Of a stretch of DNA of 64,000 nt, positions 9,082-18,199 are shown piece by piece (the first letter of the stretch is position 1; each line of letters begins with the position of its first letter). Made by a program: the position numbers and the translations under genes. The DNA comes from UBA2357 sp041916775 (GTDB lineage Bacteria; Pseudomonadota; Gammaproteobacteria; Burkholderiales; Rhodocyclaceae): positions 62,001 to 126,000 of the forward strand of contig JAYRYZ010000013.1 in NCBI GenBank assembly GCA_041916775.1, given 5' to 3'. Below the pieces are notes generated by a model. The model did no database searches. It saw only the letters and a program-made list of their open reading frames with translations, and was not told the origin of the DNA.

Positions 9082-9684
9082 ATGACCGCGACACCACCGC
9101 GACTCATCGTCGGCCTGGGCAACCCCGGCGGCGAATATTCCGAAACCCGGCACAATGCCGGGTTTTGGTTTTGTGAGCGCCTCGCAGCACAACTGGGCGC
9201 GCAGTTCGCGCACGAATCGCGCTTTCACGGTCAGGTCGCGCATGCGCGCGCGGCTGGCGCATGGCTCCTGATGCCGCAGACCTTCATGAACCGCTCCGGT
9301 CAGTCGGTGGGCGCCCTGGCGCGGTTCTACCGCATCCCGCCCGCCGAGATCCTGGTCGTCCATGACGAGCTCGACATCCCGCCCGGCCAGCTGCGCCTGA
9401 AGTTCGGTGGCGGCATGGGTGGCCACAATGGGCTGAAGGACATCACCGCCCACTGCGGCACGCAGGATTACTGGCGCCTGCGCATCGGCATCGGCCACCC
9501 CGGCGATCGCAACGAGGTGGTGAACTTCGTGCTCAAGCCGCCGCGCCGCGAGGAGCAGGCGCTGATCGACGAAGCCATGGATCGCGCACTGGCGCTGTGG
9601 CCGCTGATCGCCCAAGGCAACTGGACCGCTGCGACCACGCGCGCCAACACCCGCCCCGCGCCTCCAAAGCCACCCAAAACCTAG
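9082..9684 (+). CDS. pth: Peptidyl-tRNA hydrolase
   Basis: The 200-residue enzyme cleaves peptidyl-tRNA released from stalled ribosomes. VGLGNPGGEYSETRHNAGF contains the catalytic His and the conserved Asn. LMPQTFMNRSG and VVHDELDIPPG...GGGMGGHNGLKD are the other family motifs (substrate Asn, catalytic Asp). The C-terminus is short and proline-rich (RPAPPKPPKT). It sits 35 bases after rplY and 16 bases before ychF. Confidence 0.97.
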   Translation: MTATPPRLIVGLGNPGGEYSETRHNAGFWFCERLAAQLGAQFAHESRFHGQVAHARAAGAWLLMPQTFMNRSGQSVGALARFYRIPPAEILVVHDELDIPPGQLRLKFGGGMGGHNGLKDITAHCGTQDYWRLRIGIGHPGDRNEVVNFVLKPPRREEQALIDEAMDRALALWPLIAQGNWTAATTRANTRPAPPKPPKT

Positions 9685-9700
9685 CCATCGAGAACCTGCC

Positions 9701-10792
9701 ATGAGCCTCAAATGCGGCATCGTCGGCCTGCCCAACGTGGGCAAGTCCACCCTCTTCAACGCGCTGACCAAGTCGGGCATCGCCGCCGAGAACTACCCCT
9801 TCTGCACCATCGAGCCCAACGTGGGCATCGTCGAGGTGCCGGATCCACGCCTCGACCAGCTGGCCGAGATCGTCAAGCCGCAGAAGATCCAGCCCGCGAT
9901 CGTGGAGTTCGTCGACATCGCAGGCCTGGTCGCAGGCGCCTCCAAGGGTGAAGGCCTCGGCAACCAGTTCCTCGCCAACATCCGCGAGACCGACGCGATC
10001 GTGCATGTGGTGCGCTGCTTCGCCGACGACAACGTCGTGCACGTCTCGGGCAGCATCGATCCGATCCGCGACATCGAGGTCATCGACACCGAACTCGCGC
10101 TCGCCGATATGGCGACGGTCGACAAGGCGCTCAACCGCTATCGCAAGCCGGCCAATGCAGGCGACAAGGACGCGAAGATCCTCGTCGGCGTGCTCGAGAA
10201 ATGTGCCGCCCAGCTCGACCAGGCAAAGCCGGTACGAGCGCTCGACCTCAGCAAGGAAGAGTGGGCAAGCATCAAGCCCTTCTGCCTGATCACCGCCAAG
10301 CCGGTGCTGTATGTCGCCAACGTCACCGAGGACGGTTTCCACGGCAACCCCTACCTCGCCGCGGTGGAGAAACACGCCGAGGCGGAAGGTGCGAGCGTGG
10401 TGGCGGTGTGCGCGGCGATCGAGGCCGAGATCGCCGAGCTCGACGACGCTGACAAGAAGGACTTCCTCGACTCGATGGGTCTGGACGAGCCCGGACTGAA
10501 CCGCCTGATCCGTGCCGGCTACAAGCTGCTCGGCCTGTCGACCTACTTCACCGCGGGGATCAAGGAGGTGCGTGCCTGGACCATCCATACCGGCGACACC
10601 GCGCCGCAGGCGGCAGGCGTGATCCACACCGACTTCGAGCGCGGCTTCATCCGCGCCCAGACCATCGCCTTCGAGGACTTCATCCAGTTCAAGGGTGAGG
10701 CGGGCGCGAAGGAGGCAGGCAAGATGCGCGCGGAAGGCAAGGAGTATGTGGTCAAGGATGGCGACGTGCTGAACTTCCTCTTCAACGTCTGA
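9701..10792 (+). CDS. ychF: Redox-regulated ATPase/GTPase YchF
   Basis: The 363-residue OBG-family P-loop protein uses ATP and associates with ribosomes. GLPNVGKSTLFNAL at residues 8-21 is the Walker A. FVDIAGLVAGASKGEGLGN is switch II / G3, and a coiled-coil hairpin and a C-terminal TGS domain (EGKEYVVKDGDVLNFLFNV) follow. The length equals that of E. coli YchF. It is the last core gene before the mobile element, and a strong terminator follows. Confidence 0.97.
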   Translation: MSLKCGIVGLPNVGKSTLFNALTKSGIAAENYPFCTIEPNVGIVEVPDPRLDQLAEIVKPQKIQPAIVEFVDIAGLVAGASKGEGLGNQFLANIRETDAIVHVVRCFADDNVVHVSGSIDPIRDIEVIDTELALADMATVDKALNRYRKPANAGDKDAKILVGVLEKCAAQLDQAKPVRALDLSKEEWASIKPFCLITAKPVLYVANVTEDGFHGNPYLAAVEKHAEAEGASVVAVCAAIEAEIAELDDADKKDFLDSMGLDEPGLNRLIRAGYKLLGLSTYFTAGIKEVRAWTIHTGDTAPQAAGVIHTDFERGFIRAQTIAFEDFIQFKGEAGAKEAGKMRAEGKEYVVKDGDVLNFLFNV

Positions 10793-10853
10793 GCCAACCA
10801 GGCCATTTCCCAGGGTTTCACAAGATTGCTTTGAAGCTCTAAAACAACGCTAT

Positions 10854-10880
10854 AGCCCCGGCAAATCCGGGGCTTTTCGT
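10854..10880 (+). terminator. Rho-independent terminator after ychF
   Basis: The stem AGCCCCGG-CAAAT-CCGGGGCT is followed directly by TTTTCGTTTCT. It ends the prs-ychF transcript just 41 bases before the proposed left attachment site. Confidence 0.85.
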
Positions 10881-10920
10881 TTCTATGGCTTGCATACGAT
10901 TACTCGACCTTGCTCGCGAA

Positions 10921-10975
10921 AAGTGACTACGCAGGTGTATACGAAAATTAGACCTAGCAAAATAAGGTGTATATG
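10921..10975 (+). other. Candidate left attachment site (attL) with integrase arm-type repeats
   Basis: AAGTGACTAC (10921-10930) recurs exactly at 32817-32826 at the far end of the island. Next to it are AGGTGTATACG (10933-10943) and AGGTGTATATG (10965-10975). The latter is part of a 12-bp exact match, AAGGTGTATATG, with 32804-32815. Short core plus repeated arm motif beside the integrase gene is the usual layout of a tyrosine-recombinase attachment site. Which repeat is the crossover core is inferred, not shown. Confidence 0.6.
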
Positions 10976-11013
10976 ATCCATCCATCACCCCTTCTTGCCG
11001 ACCCCGTGACACC

Positions 11014-12210
11014 ATGCTTACAGATGCTCACTGCCGTGCTGCCAAACCGAAGGAGCAGCTCTACCGCCTGAATGACCTTCGCGGCCTTTACCTTGAAGTG
11101 AAGCCCAATGGGGTGAAGGCTTGGCGCTACCGCTTCAAGCTGGGCGGCAAGGGGTCGTGGTTCGCGCTGGGCGACTACCCCGCCGTCAGCCTTGCCGAAG
11201 CGCGGGACAAGTGCGAGGAAGCGCGAAAGCTGGTCAAGCAGGGCATCAATCCCGTTCAGAATCGGCAGCTTGAGCGCCTCAAGCGCGAACAGGATTCCGC
11301 CAATACTTTTGAGACGGTCGCCAAAGAATGGCTGGCTCTGCGGGACTGGGAAGACATCACCAAGAAACGCCGCCTGGACATGCTGGAGCGGGTGGTATTC
11401 CCCAGCATCGGCAAGCTACCAGTGCGTGACATCACCCCCGCGCACGTTCTCGACATCCTCACCAAGACCGTGAAGCGCGGTGCGCCGACCGTCGCAGCCG
11501 AAGCCAAGCGCACCATGTCCGGCATCTTCGAGTTGGCCGTCGCCACCTTGCGGGCAGACAACGATCCCGTCTGGCCCGTCCGCAAGGCGTTGCCCGCCAA
11601 CAAGACGCAACACAAGACGGCACTGACCACCGCGCAGATCGGCAAGCTGCTCAACGACTTCGACAACCACCGTTGCGGCTATCAGGTCAATTTCTGCATC
11701 CAGTTGATGTGGTGGACACTGGCGCGTCCCAGCGAAGCGGCAGAGGCGGAATGGGCTGAATTCGATCTCGATGCCGCGCTTTGGACGATCCCAGCCCGGC
11801 GCATGAAAGCCCGCCGCGAGCATGTGGTGCCGCTGCCGACGCAAGCCGTAGACATGCTGCGCCGCCTGCACGCCATCAGCGGTGACCGGGTGCACCTCTT
11901 CCCCGGCAGGGATGACCGCAGCAGGCCGATGTCGGCGCATTCGATCCGGCAGGCGCTCAAGGTGCTGGGCTGGAGCGGCACTTACAGCCCGCACGGCACC
12001 AGAACCACGGGCAGCACCCGGCTGAATGAGATGGGCTATCGCGCCGACGCCATCGAAGCGCAGCTTGCCCATGCGGAACCCAACTCGGTACGCCGCACCT
12101 ATAACCATGCCACCTACCTCGAAGAGCGGCGAGACATGATGCAGGCATGGGCGGACAAGCTCGAAATCTGGAAGCGGGAGAGCACAGGTGAAGTCAGTAG
12201 AACACAGTGA
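11014..12210 (+). CDS. Tyrosine-type site-specific integrase (P4-like, DUF4102 N-domain)
   Basis: This 398-residue recombinase moves the surrounding element in and out of the chromosome. The N-terminal arm-binding domain has NDLRGLYLEVKPNGVKAWRY and ALGDYPAVSLAEARDKCEEA. The catalytic domain shows LARPSEAAEAEW (first Arg), HGTRTTGSTRLNEMG (His-x-x-Arg box) and AEPNSVRRTYNHATYLEERR with the nucleophilic Tyr. The second-box Arg is in the usual HGFR-type motif, here HGTR. It is transcribed inward from the left end of the island, and the next gene overlaps or abuts it. Confidence 0.95.
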   Translation: MLTDAHCRAAKPKEQLYRLNDLRGLYLEVKPNGVKAWRYRFKLGGKGSWFALGDYPAVSLAEARDKCEEARKLVKQGINPVQNRQLERLKREQDSANTFETVAKEWLALRDWEDITKKRRLDMLERVVFPSIGKLPVRDITPAHVLDILTKTVKRGAPTVAAEAKRTMSGIFELAVATLRADNDPVWPVRKALPANKTQHKTALTTAQIGKLLNDFDNHRCGYQVNFCIQLMWWTLARPSEAAEAEWAEFDLDAALWTIPARRMKARREHVVPLPTQAVDMLRRLHAISGDRVHLFPGRDDRSRPMSAHSIRQALKVLGWSGTYSPHGTRTTGSTRLNEMGYRADAIEAQLAHAEPNSVRRTYNHATYLEERRDMMQAWADKLEIWKRESTGEVSRTQ

Positions 12211-12889
12211 GTACATGCCCGACACGGAGGTAGGACGCTCCTTATTCAGGGAGCGCCTGATTGCAAAAATTCAGCAACATCGCGATTTCAAGGCGCTGCC
12301 ACAAGAAATTCAGTCGAGCTTCTTTGAGGAGTTAGCTGAACTCACCCTCTTCGGCACCAACAACTGTTCGGTGGAGACACATAGCCCTAGGATACGCAAG
12401 CTCGAAAAACTGGCCGACAGTTATCGCCGGGTTGCCAATAGCATTGCACTGCTTTCGGAAATAGATGAGCTGCTGCTCGATGATGCCTTTCAACATAGCA
12501 TGTCTTTGCAACAGCAAAAGAAACTGATGCGGCAACTGGTTGCTGAGGTTGATGGTCTGATAGGCGCTATGCGTCAGACGCCCTCTGGCACATCTGAGCG
12601 GTTTTCACTGCGACTGCAGGGCGCGGGCTTGCTGAAGCAATTGGGCAAGCTGGGGGTGACCTGCAAGATCAACAATGATTTTCAAAAAATCGATCAAGAT
12701 GATGCAGTGCAGCGCGAGAAAAGCGAGGGCGCACAGCGCTTTCTGCCAGATCTTTCGCAGAGCATGACACTTACCATGCTCTGCGCGATGCTGGTTCTCT
12801 TCAACAATGGTCAGGTCGTCGAATGGAGCTATTGCCGGAGGCTGCTGAAGGAAGGCAAAAAGCATCTCGATTCAGCGACAACTGAATGA
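12188..12889 (+). CDS. Uncharacterised protein coupled to the integrase
   Basis: The product has 233 residues from the GTG at 12188, or 224 from ATG 12215 five bases after the integrase stop; the first would overlap the integrase by 23 bases. I do not recognise a family. The sequence is mostly helical and soluble, with a charged middle (QQQKKLMRQLVAEVDGLIG) and a hydrophobic segment near the end (TLTMLCAMLVLFNN) too short and polar-flanked to be a sure membrane span. The coupling suggests it is expressed with the integrase. It ends 63 bases from the end of the convergent defence operon. Confidence 0.65.
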   Translation: MKSVEHSEYMPDTEVGRSLFRERLIAKIQQHRDFKALPQEIQSSFFEELAELTLFGTNNCSVETHSPRIRKLEKLADSYRRVANSIALLSEIDELLLDDAFQHSMSLQQQKKLMRQLVAEVDGLIGAMRQTPSGTSERFSLRLQGAGLLKQLGKLGVTCKINNDFQKIDQDDAVQREKSEGAQRFLPDLSQSMTLTMLCAMLVLFNNGQVVEWSYCRRLLKEGKKHLDSATTE

Positions 12890-12952
12890 ACCACCTCTGT
12901 GCCAGCACCCCGTTTACGGCACCTTCCACGCGGGCAAGTCTGTTTAAATCAC

Positions 12953-14899
12953 TCACACAGAACGCGGCCAATCCTCAGGTACGAGCTTCAGCCCATCGCG
13001 CCAGCGTTCGCGAAGCGCTGCCTGGAAACGCACATCGTCGCTGAAGTCTGGGTGATCGGTGATGAGCACTTGGAACTTGCCTCCTAGTTTCTCCACAACG
13101 TCGAAGATCAGGTTGAAGAGGCGCTTAACGGCTTGGCGATCTGCGTCGATCTTTTCCTGCGTTACGCCATTACCGGGCAACGTGTCCGGCGAGAAATGTG
13201 CCTGCGACAGCTGATCCAGTAGCAGGAATGAGGGCACCGGTCGTCCTCGGCTAGCGAACCAAGTATGCAACGCTAAGTGTGCGACGATGTGGTAGCCGAC
13301 GTGATTCTCGCCGCTACCGATCTCGCGCATGGATACCCCCCGCTCAGGTGTGTCGGCCACGATGGTCAGATTGCGTGGATCGAGGCGCAGCGGTGAATCT
13401 GAGTATTCCAGGTCGATTTGCTTGGCATAGTCAGACAGGTGCCTGTTGACGTTGGACAGGCAGGACTCCAGCCTGGCTTGGATGGTCTCGGTGCTGACAA
13501 CCTCATTGAGCTGAGCCTCTTGCTCCCGCAATTCGTCCAGTCGTACTTGCTGCCCACTCACGTCGGGCACCTGCGGGATATTTTCCATGTAGAGGCTAAT
13601 GCGCCCCAAGACCATGGCACGCCGTGCCTCGGTGTCTGTAGCCAACTGCAGTCGCTGGTTCGAACGTTTAACAGCTGTGAGCAAGGTGCGGTTGTCGTCG
13701 AGGCGGCGCCGTACGTCGGCGAGCTTCTCTTCCACTTCCTGAATTGCTGTCGCGATGCGGGGTGTCGCTGAGTCCATTGCACCACTACGCTCGCTAATGT
13801 AGTCCTGTGCTGCGCGCAGATCGCTGACCGAAGGCACCTGCGACGCCTCAGGCAAGCCTTGCAAGCACAGCGGGCAGGCGTGTCCTGGCGCATCGTGCTC
13901 GAAAATCGTCACCGCTTGGAGTCGAGCAGCGTGCTCGCGGGCCTCAGCGGCGTAGCCTTTGGAATTGCCTTCGAAGCTACGAGCTCGCTCCAGAGTTGAT
14001 TGGAGTGTGCGCTGCTCGCGCACAAGCTCACTGCGCACATCAGAGAGGCGACGGAACTCGACGTCTTCGTCAGCTTCTGAGGCTGCCGAAGGCACCGGGG
14101 TGTTCTGGATTGTGCGTAGAGCCTCGATTTTCTCCTGCCAGGGGGCACTGTCATCGAGCACAGTCAGGCCGACCGCTTTCGCTTCGGCCAGCAGCGTATC
14201 TGCGCGGCTAAGTCCTTCACCACGGATGGCGGTGGCCTCGGCAAGCCTGCGCTCGATCTGCCGAATATCTGCGCGCACGCGCTTGAGCTCCTGCTGTTTC
14301 GCCACGTAGTCTTCGGTGACAGCACCCAGGAAATACGGCAGGGTGTCCTTGATGGCTTGGGCCGCGAAACGGTCGCTCGAACCGTGGAACAAGTGCTTTC
14401 GCTGCGCAATTTCGGTCTGCGACTGGAAGCAGAACGTGAGGGCGTGGCTGATCGAGGCGGCCAGCGGATCCCGGCTCTGACCTGGCGGTGGTTCGTACAG
14501 ATAATCGGACATACCAACCCAGGACGCCAAAAGCGCACGCAGGCCGTCACGGTTGGTAGTCTGGCGCAGCACATTGGCTGCGGGGATCGCCACTGTGTTG
14601 TCGGTCTGAACGTAGATCGCCTCGTTGGATTTACCGTCGCCATTCGGCAGTTGGCGCGCCACGAAAGCCTGGCCTCGCCCCGTTTCCAGAAGCAGACCAA
14701 ACCAGGCAACGTTGCGACGCACCTTGCCTTCCGGCACATCAATCTCTTTGGCCCCAAAGCAATAGTCGATGACGCCAAGGATGGCTGACTTACCCGTGCG
14801 AGAGTCGCCCGAGATAATGTTGACGCGACCCGGCTCGAAAGGCACTACGCGGTGCCGCCCATCATGGCTATAGATCACGACTGCGCGAATCTGGATCAT
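12953..14899 (-). CDS. ABC-3C system ATPase (DUF3732 family)
   Basis: The 648-residue SMC/Rad50-like ABC ATPase is the ATPase of an ABC three-component conflict system. IQIRAVVIYSHDGRHRVVPF then VNIISGDSRTGKSAILGVID gives the start strand and Walker A (residues 31-38). A long coiled-coil middle contains a zinc-hook-like CPLC pair (HACPLCLQGL). Near the C-terminus are GSGENHVGYHIVAHLALH (signature region) and SFLLLDQLSQ (Walker B, with Gln where Glu is usual, as in this family by my recollection). The start at 14899 overlaps the middle-component stop (ATGA). It is the last gene of the defence operon. Confidence 0.85.
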   Translation of the reverse strand: MIQIRAVVIYSHDGRHRVVPFEPGRVNIISGDSRTGKSAILGVIDYCFGAKEIDVPEGKVRRNVAWFGLLLETGRGQAFVARQLPNGDGKSNEAIYVQTDNTVAIPAANVLRQTTNRDGLRALLASWVGMSDYLYEPPPGQSRDPLAASISHALTFCFQSQTEIAQRKHLFHGSSDRFAAQAIKDTLPYFLGAVTEDYVAKQQELKRVRADIRQIERRLAEATAIRGEGLSRADTLLAEAKAVGLTVLDDSAPWQEKIEALRTIQNTPVPSAASEADEDVEFRRLSDVRSELVREQRTLQSTLERARSFEGNSKGYAAEAREHAARLQAVTIFEHDAPGHACPLCLQGLPEASQVPSVSDLRAAQDYISERSGAMDSATPRIATAIQEVEEKLADVRRRLDDNRTLLTAVKRSNQRLQLATDTEARRAMVLGRISLYMENIPQVPDVSGQQVRLDELREQEAQLNEVVSTETIQARLESCLSNVNRHLSDYAKQIDLEYSDSPLRLDPRNLTIVADTPERGVSMREIGSGENHVGYHIVAHLALHTWFASRGRPVPSFLLLDQLSQAHFSPDTLPGNGVTQEKIDADRQAVKRLFNLIFDVVEKLGGKFQVLITDHPDFSDDVRFQAALRERWRDGLKLVPEDWPRSV

Positions 14900-15411
14900 G
14901 TCTTTACTCCCAACAGCGCCAGCACGGTCGGGGGCGCCCCCGCTTTGCACAGCCATCGTCCGACGAACGTCGCCTGATGCATACAGTCCCTCACCTCCTC
15001 GCTCGATGTTCGGAGGTAGGTGTTCATTTTTCTCGCGGCGATGCTTCCCGCTTCGATCCGTTGACCATCGAACGACAGCAGCCCCTGCTGTGTGCCGAAC
15101 AGCAGTGCCTCCCGCACCGTCTCACGCAGTACGACCACGCCTTTGGCAACCGCTGAACGCTCCAGCGGATGGTCATTCACCCAGGTCGCGAGCGACGAAG
15201 TGATCGTGCGTGGCAGTTGGTCACGCGTCTGCCCGCGCAACACCAGGCTGGCGCCCACGAACGCCAGCGCAAGTGGCAAACCATCCTCGTTGCTGCCGAG
15301 TGCCGTTGCCTCAGTGCGATAGCCACGCGCAAGGTGCCACACGGCAATTGCGCAGAAAGCCGGGTTGAGCAAGTTGCGCTGCTCGATGGCGCGCTCCTGC
15401 CAAACGCTCAT
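14896..15411 (-). CDS. ABC-3C middle component
   Basis: A 171-residue small helical protein starting MSVWQERAIEQRNLLNPAFC. This opening (short lead, then 'NLLNPAFCA') is typical of three-component ABC system middle components, which link the ABC ATPase to the effector protein. No catalytic motif is visible. It overlaps both neighbours by ATGA junctions, so stoichiometric translation of the three subunits is likely. The family assignment is from recall of the N-terminal pattern and from position between the other two components. Confidence 0.78.
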   Translation of the reverse strand: MSVWQERAIEQRNLLNPAFCAIAVWHLARGYRTEATALGSNEDGLPLALAFVGASLVLRGQTRDQLPRTITSSLATWVNDHPLERSAVAKGVVVLRETVREALLFGTQQGLLSFDGQRIEAGSIAARKMNTYLRTSSEEVRDCMHQATFVGRWLCKAGAPPTVLALLGVKT

Positions 15412-16622
15412 ATCGCACCCCCTTCTCCGGTTTCGCTAAAGATGGCGCGTAGCAGGGCCTGGAAGTCTGGGTGCCAGCCCAAGCGCTGGTCTTCGGCCAA
15501 CATGTGCAGTGAACCCCGGCAAACCCAGGGAACGTTCACGCCCGAACGGATCGGCACATGTGCGTCCTCGGCCCATTTCAGGATGGCACGTCCGGCACGG
15601 GCCATGGATTCCTCAGTGGGCTCAGCACCAAGTTCGTCGCAAGCTTGAGCGAACTGCAGCTCCCATTCGGTATGCAGGCGCTGGTCGTATTTCTGCAGAT
15701 CGGCGTCGAACAGCAGGTCGTCGCGGGTCCAGGCTGAACGCTGCCGGAATGCTTGCAGGTAACTCGTAATCGCGTTGCGGATGCGCAGTTGGCTACCCCC
15801 AACCAGTTCCACCTGCTTATAAAAGGGACGGTTGGCGAATTCCGGCAACTGATCCAACGCAACCATCAATGCGTCGAGCTCGTCGTCGATGGGCAGCGAT
15901 TCAGGCTTTAGTGACTCCTGGATTTCCGTGATCTGGGCATCGATCTCCGCACGCGGGATACCGCCTCCAGGATGGATCAACTCGCAAAGTACGCGTTTGA
16001 ACCACCAGCCCTCCAGCATCTGAACGGACAGAGCTTGATGGTGCAGTGAGACATGGTAGAGCTCGGATTGCAGTTGCGCCTCTATGGCCGCCGCATCAGG
16101 CTGGGATGGCACGACATAGATTCGTGCCAGCAGAGCCTCCCTTTCCGCCTCATCCAAGTCCAGATAGGCTTCAAAGGCATCCTTGAGCTCACTGTTGGTC
16201 GAACTCGTGGCGGCGTGTTTGAGCCGCTTAGCCGCTTCTGCCACATTGCGTCCCGCCTCCTCGATGCACAGCGCGGCGCAGGCACTGCCTGCTGGGGCGT
16301 TCGCCGTCGCAATCAAAAAACGTGTTGCTTCAGGTGGGATCTCACCGCTGGCCAGACCAACGAGCCAGATTCGCAAGGTCTTCCACACCTCAGGGCTCAG
16401 GTCGGTCAGGTTGGCTGTCGCGTTGAGCGAGTGTTTGGTTTGCAGCACGGCATCGGGCTGGCCACCGACCTCAAAGCTCACGTCGTCCAGTGTTTCGATG
16501 CTGACAGTAAAGTCACTGGTGCGGCTGCGGCGGATAGCCCAGAGCAGGCCAAGCCGAACCTGGTAGAGATAGCCCGTCATCGAACCGGCTGCGCCGAAGG
16601 TGGAGATGCTGGAGGGATTCAT
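15408..16622 (-). CDS. ABC-3C effector/C-terminal-domain protein with nuclease-like N-domain
   Basis: The product has 404 residues from ATG 16622, chosen because it overlaps the preceding stop by ATGA; ATG 16628 is possible. The N-terminus GSMTGYLYQVRLGLLWAI...VSIETLDDVSFEV...AVLQTKHS has the order Tyr-Gln, Glu-x-x-Asp-Asp, Gln-x-Lys seen in Cap4/DUF4297-type PD-(D/E)xK nuclease domains. The C-terminal part (WVCRGSLHMLAEDQRLGWHPDF) resembles the C-terminal domains that dock effectors to ABC-3C middle components. The nuclease role is inferred from this pattern. The target could be phage or self nucleic acid. Confidence 0.75.
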   Translation of the reverse strand: MNPSSISTFGAAGSMTGYLYQVRLGLLWAIRRSRTSDFTVSIETLDDVSFEVGGQPDAVLQTKHSLNATANLTDLSPEVWKTLRIWLVGLASGEIPPEATRFLIATANAPAGSACAALCIEEAGRNVAEAAKRLKHAATSSTNSELKDAFEAYLDLDEAEREALLARIYVVPSQPDAAAIEAQLQSELYHVSLHHQALSVQMLEGWWFKRVLCELIHPGGGIPRAEIDAQITEIQESLKPESLPIDDELDALMVALDQLPEFANRPFYKQVELVGGSQLRIRNAITSYLQAFRQRSAWTRDDLLFDADLQKYDQRLHTEWELQFAQACDELGAEPTEESMARAGRAILKWAEDAHVPIRSGVNVPWVCRGSLHMLAEDQRLGWHPDFQALLRAIFSETGEGGAI

Positions 16623-18199
16623 GGGCATTTGCTTCCGGAATGGGCATCCAGCCAGCGCTGCCCGAGGGCTGTCAGGCGGTAACGTTGACTGCGGCTATTG
16701 GGCTTGTCGGGGTGGGTCATCTCGATCACGCCCAGTTCCAGCGCTGGGACGAGATAGGTTTTCCTGAAGTGCTCCCTGTGGGCAAGCCCTACAGCATCCT
16801 GCATCGCCTGCCGGGGCATTTCACCTTTCATCTGCACCAGCAGTGCCCCAACTTGCGCGGTAACTTGCGCGGTAACTTGCGCGGTAACTTGCGCGGTAAC
16901 TTGCGCGGTAACTTGCGCGCCGACTTCCTCTGTCGGAACAAGAGATAAAGGATGGCGCGGTAGCCGAATCACGAACGACAGGCGGTCGTCGTCCGTCTCG
17001 AACAACGGCGCTGGCGAGCCGTTGGCTGCCATTTCCTTCAGGATTTTCGGGATGCCGGTGGAACGCCCTTCGGTCATCTCCAGTTCTTTCAGGAACTCCC
17101 CGATCCGCCGGTTGCGGTAGCGGCGGCTGACGGCGCGCCCGGTTTGAAAATCCTCCAACCGAATCGACCGATCCGGGCCGGGGAAGCTCAGGATGACCAG
17201 ATCATCGTTACTGATGCGTACCTCGATAGGCTCTCGCTCCTCGTAAGATCGGTGATAGACCGCGTTGACTAAGGCCTCCTCGATGGCGGCATAAGGGAAG
17301 TTCCAGACCCGCGTGGCTTCGGCACGGTCCGGATGCTTGATGACGGTCTCGCGCAGGAAGTTGCGCTGGATGTAGCTCAAGGCCTCGCGCGTCATCCGTG
17401 CCAGCGGGCCTTTGAAAATCTTTTCCTCAAAGCGATCTCCGCCTGCGCCTTCGGGGAACCAGACCACATCGATCTGCACGCCGGGGAAGAAGCGCTCTGG
17501 TGCTTCATTGAAAAACAGCAGGCCCACGTTCTTGGGCCACGGTGATTCGGTGGGGCCGCCTGCTACATTCATCTGCCGCGCCAAGGCCTCGACCGACAGG
17601 CCCGGCGCATCAGCGGCCAGTTCGCTGCCCACCTCCTGCAAAAAGGCCTGCATTAGCGGCTTGGACAAATCATCGATCCGAGCCGACTGATTGTAGCGGT
17701 CATCGAATGGCACCTTGGCTGCGAGGCTCAACAACTCCTGCTCGGTATCGCCCTTGGCCTCGACCGTACTGCTGTAGCGCCGGATGTAATAGCGCCAGGT
17801 CTTCTTGTTGGCGGTGACGGCTTCCGGTGCTTTGTAGGGCCGGTTCTGTCCGCCCGGCGCCCACAGCACGATCAGCTTGCGACCCTCGACTTCCTCGATG
17901 CTCAACACCGGGAAGTAGAGCGGCTGGATCAACTGGCAGGCGGCCAGCAACTCCTGTTGAATTTTGTCGAGCAGGTTGTCGGCCAGCCCCACGGGTGGGA
18001 ACACCGGCTGGCCGTTGGCGTCACAATCCTGCCCGATCACCACATAACCGCCGCCAAGGTTTTCGAAGTCGTTGGCGAAGGCGCACAAGGTGCGGATGAT
18101 CGGGTCGGGATTCCACCCGGCCTTGTATTCGATGCGCTCGCCCTCGACCGTACGCTGGCGCAGCAGGTCATTGAGGTTGATGGGGAGTTTGGTGCTCAT
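16619..18199 (-). CDS. AlbA_2-domain ATP-binding protein with VTAQ tandem repeat
   Basis: This is a 526-residue protein. The N-terminal AlbA_2 (Schlafen-like) domain is seen in EGERIEYKAGWNPDPIIRTL and CAFANDFENLGGGYVVIGQD. The C-terminal GHKL-type domain shows EEALVNAVYHRSYEEREPIE and VRISNDDLVILSFPGPDRSI. A winged-helix end follows, broken by five copies of the tetrapeptide VTAQ. Such proteins are common beside type I restriction systems and other defence genes, but their activity is poorly defined. It is coupled by ATGA to both the upstream AAA/TOPRIM gene and the downstream ABC-3C effector. Confidence 0.85.
   Translation of the reverse strand: MSTKLPINLNDLLRQRTVEGERIEYKAGWNPDPIIRTLCAFANDFENLGGGYVVIGQDCDANGQPVFPPVGLADNLLDKIQQELLAACQLIQPLYFPVLSIEEVEGRKLIVLWAPGGQNRPYKAPEAVTANKKTWRYYIRRYSSTVEAKGDTEQELLSLAAKVPFDDRYNQSARIDDLSKPLMQAFLQEVGSELAADAPGLSVEALARQMNVAGGPTESPWPKNVGLLFFNEAPERFFPGVQIDVVWFPEGAGGDRFEEKIFKGPLARMTREALSYIQRNFLRETVIKHPDRAEATRVWNFPYAAIEEALVNAVYHRSYEEREPIEVRISNDDLVILSFPGPDRSIRLEDFQTGRAVSRRYRNRRIGEFLKELEMTEGRSTGIPKILKEMAANGSPAPLFETDDDRLSFVIRLPRHPLSLVPTEEVGAQVTAQVTAQVTAQVTAQVTAQVGALLVQMKGEMPRQAMQDAVGLAHREHFRKTYLVPALELGVIEMTHPDKPNSRSQRYRLTALGQRWLDAHSGSKCP
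16851..16919. repeat. 12-bp in-frame tandem repeat, five and a half copies
   Basis: The unit ACTTGCGCGGTA repeats exactly from 16851 to 16910, followed by a partial copy. On the coding (minus) strand it encodes repeated Val-Thr-Ala-Gln. Because the unit is a multiple of three, slippage would change linker length between the GHKL and winged-helix parts without breaking the frame. Confidence 0.95.

Noticed and set aside
16851..16919. Tandem repeats as a possible CRISPR or phase-variation tract
   Set aside because: There are no spacers, and a 12-base unit cannot shift the frame, so on/off switching is excluded.
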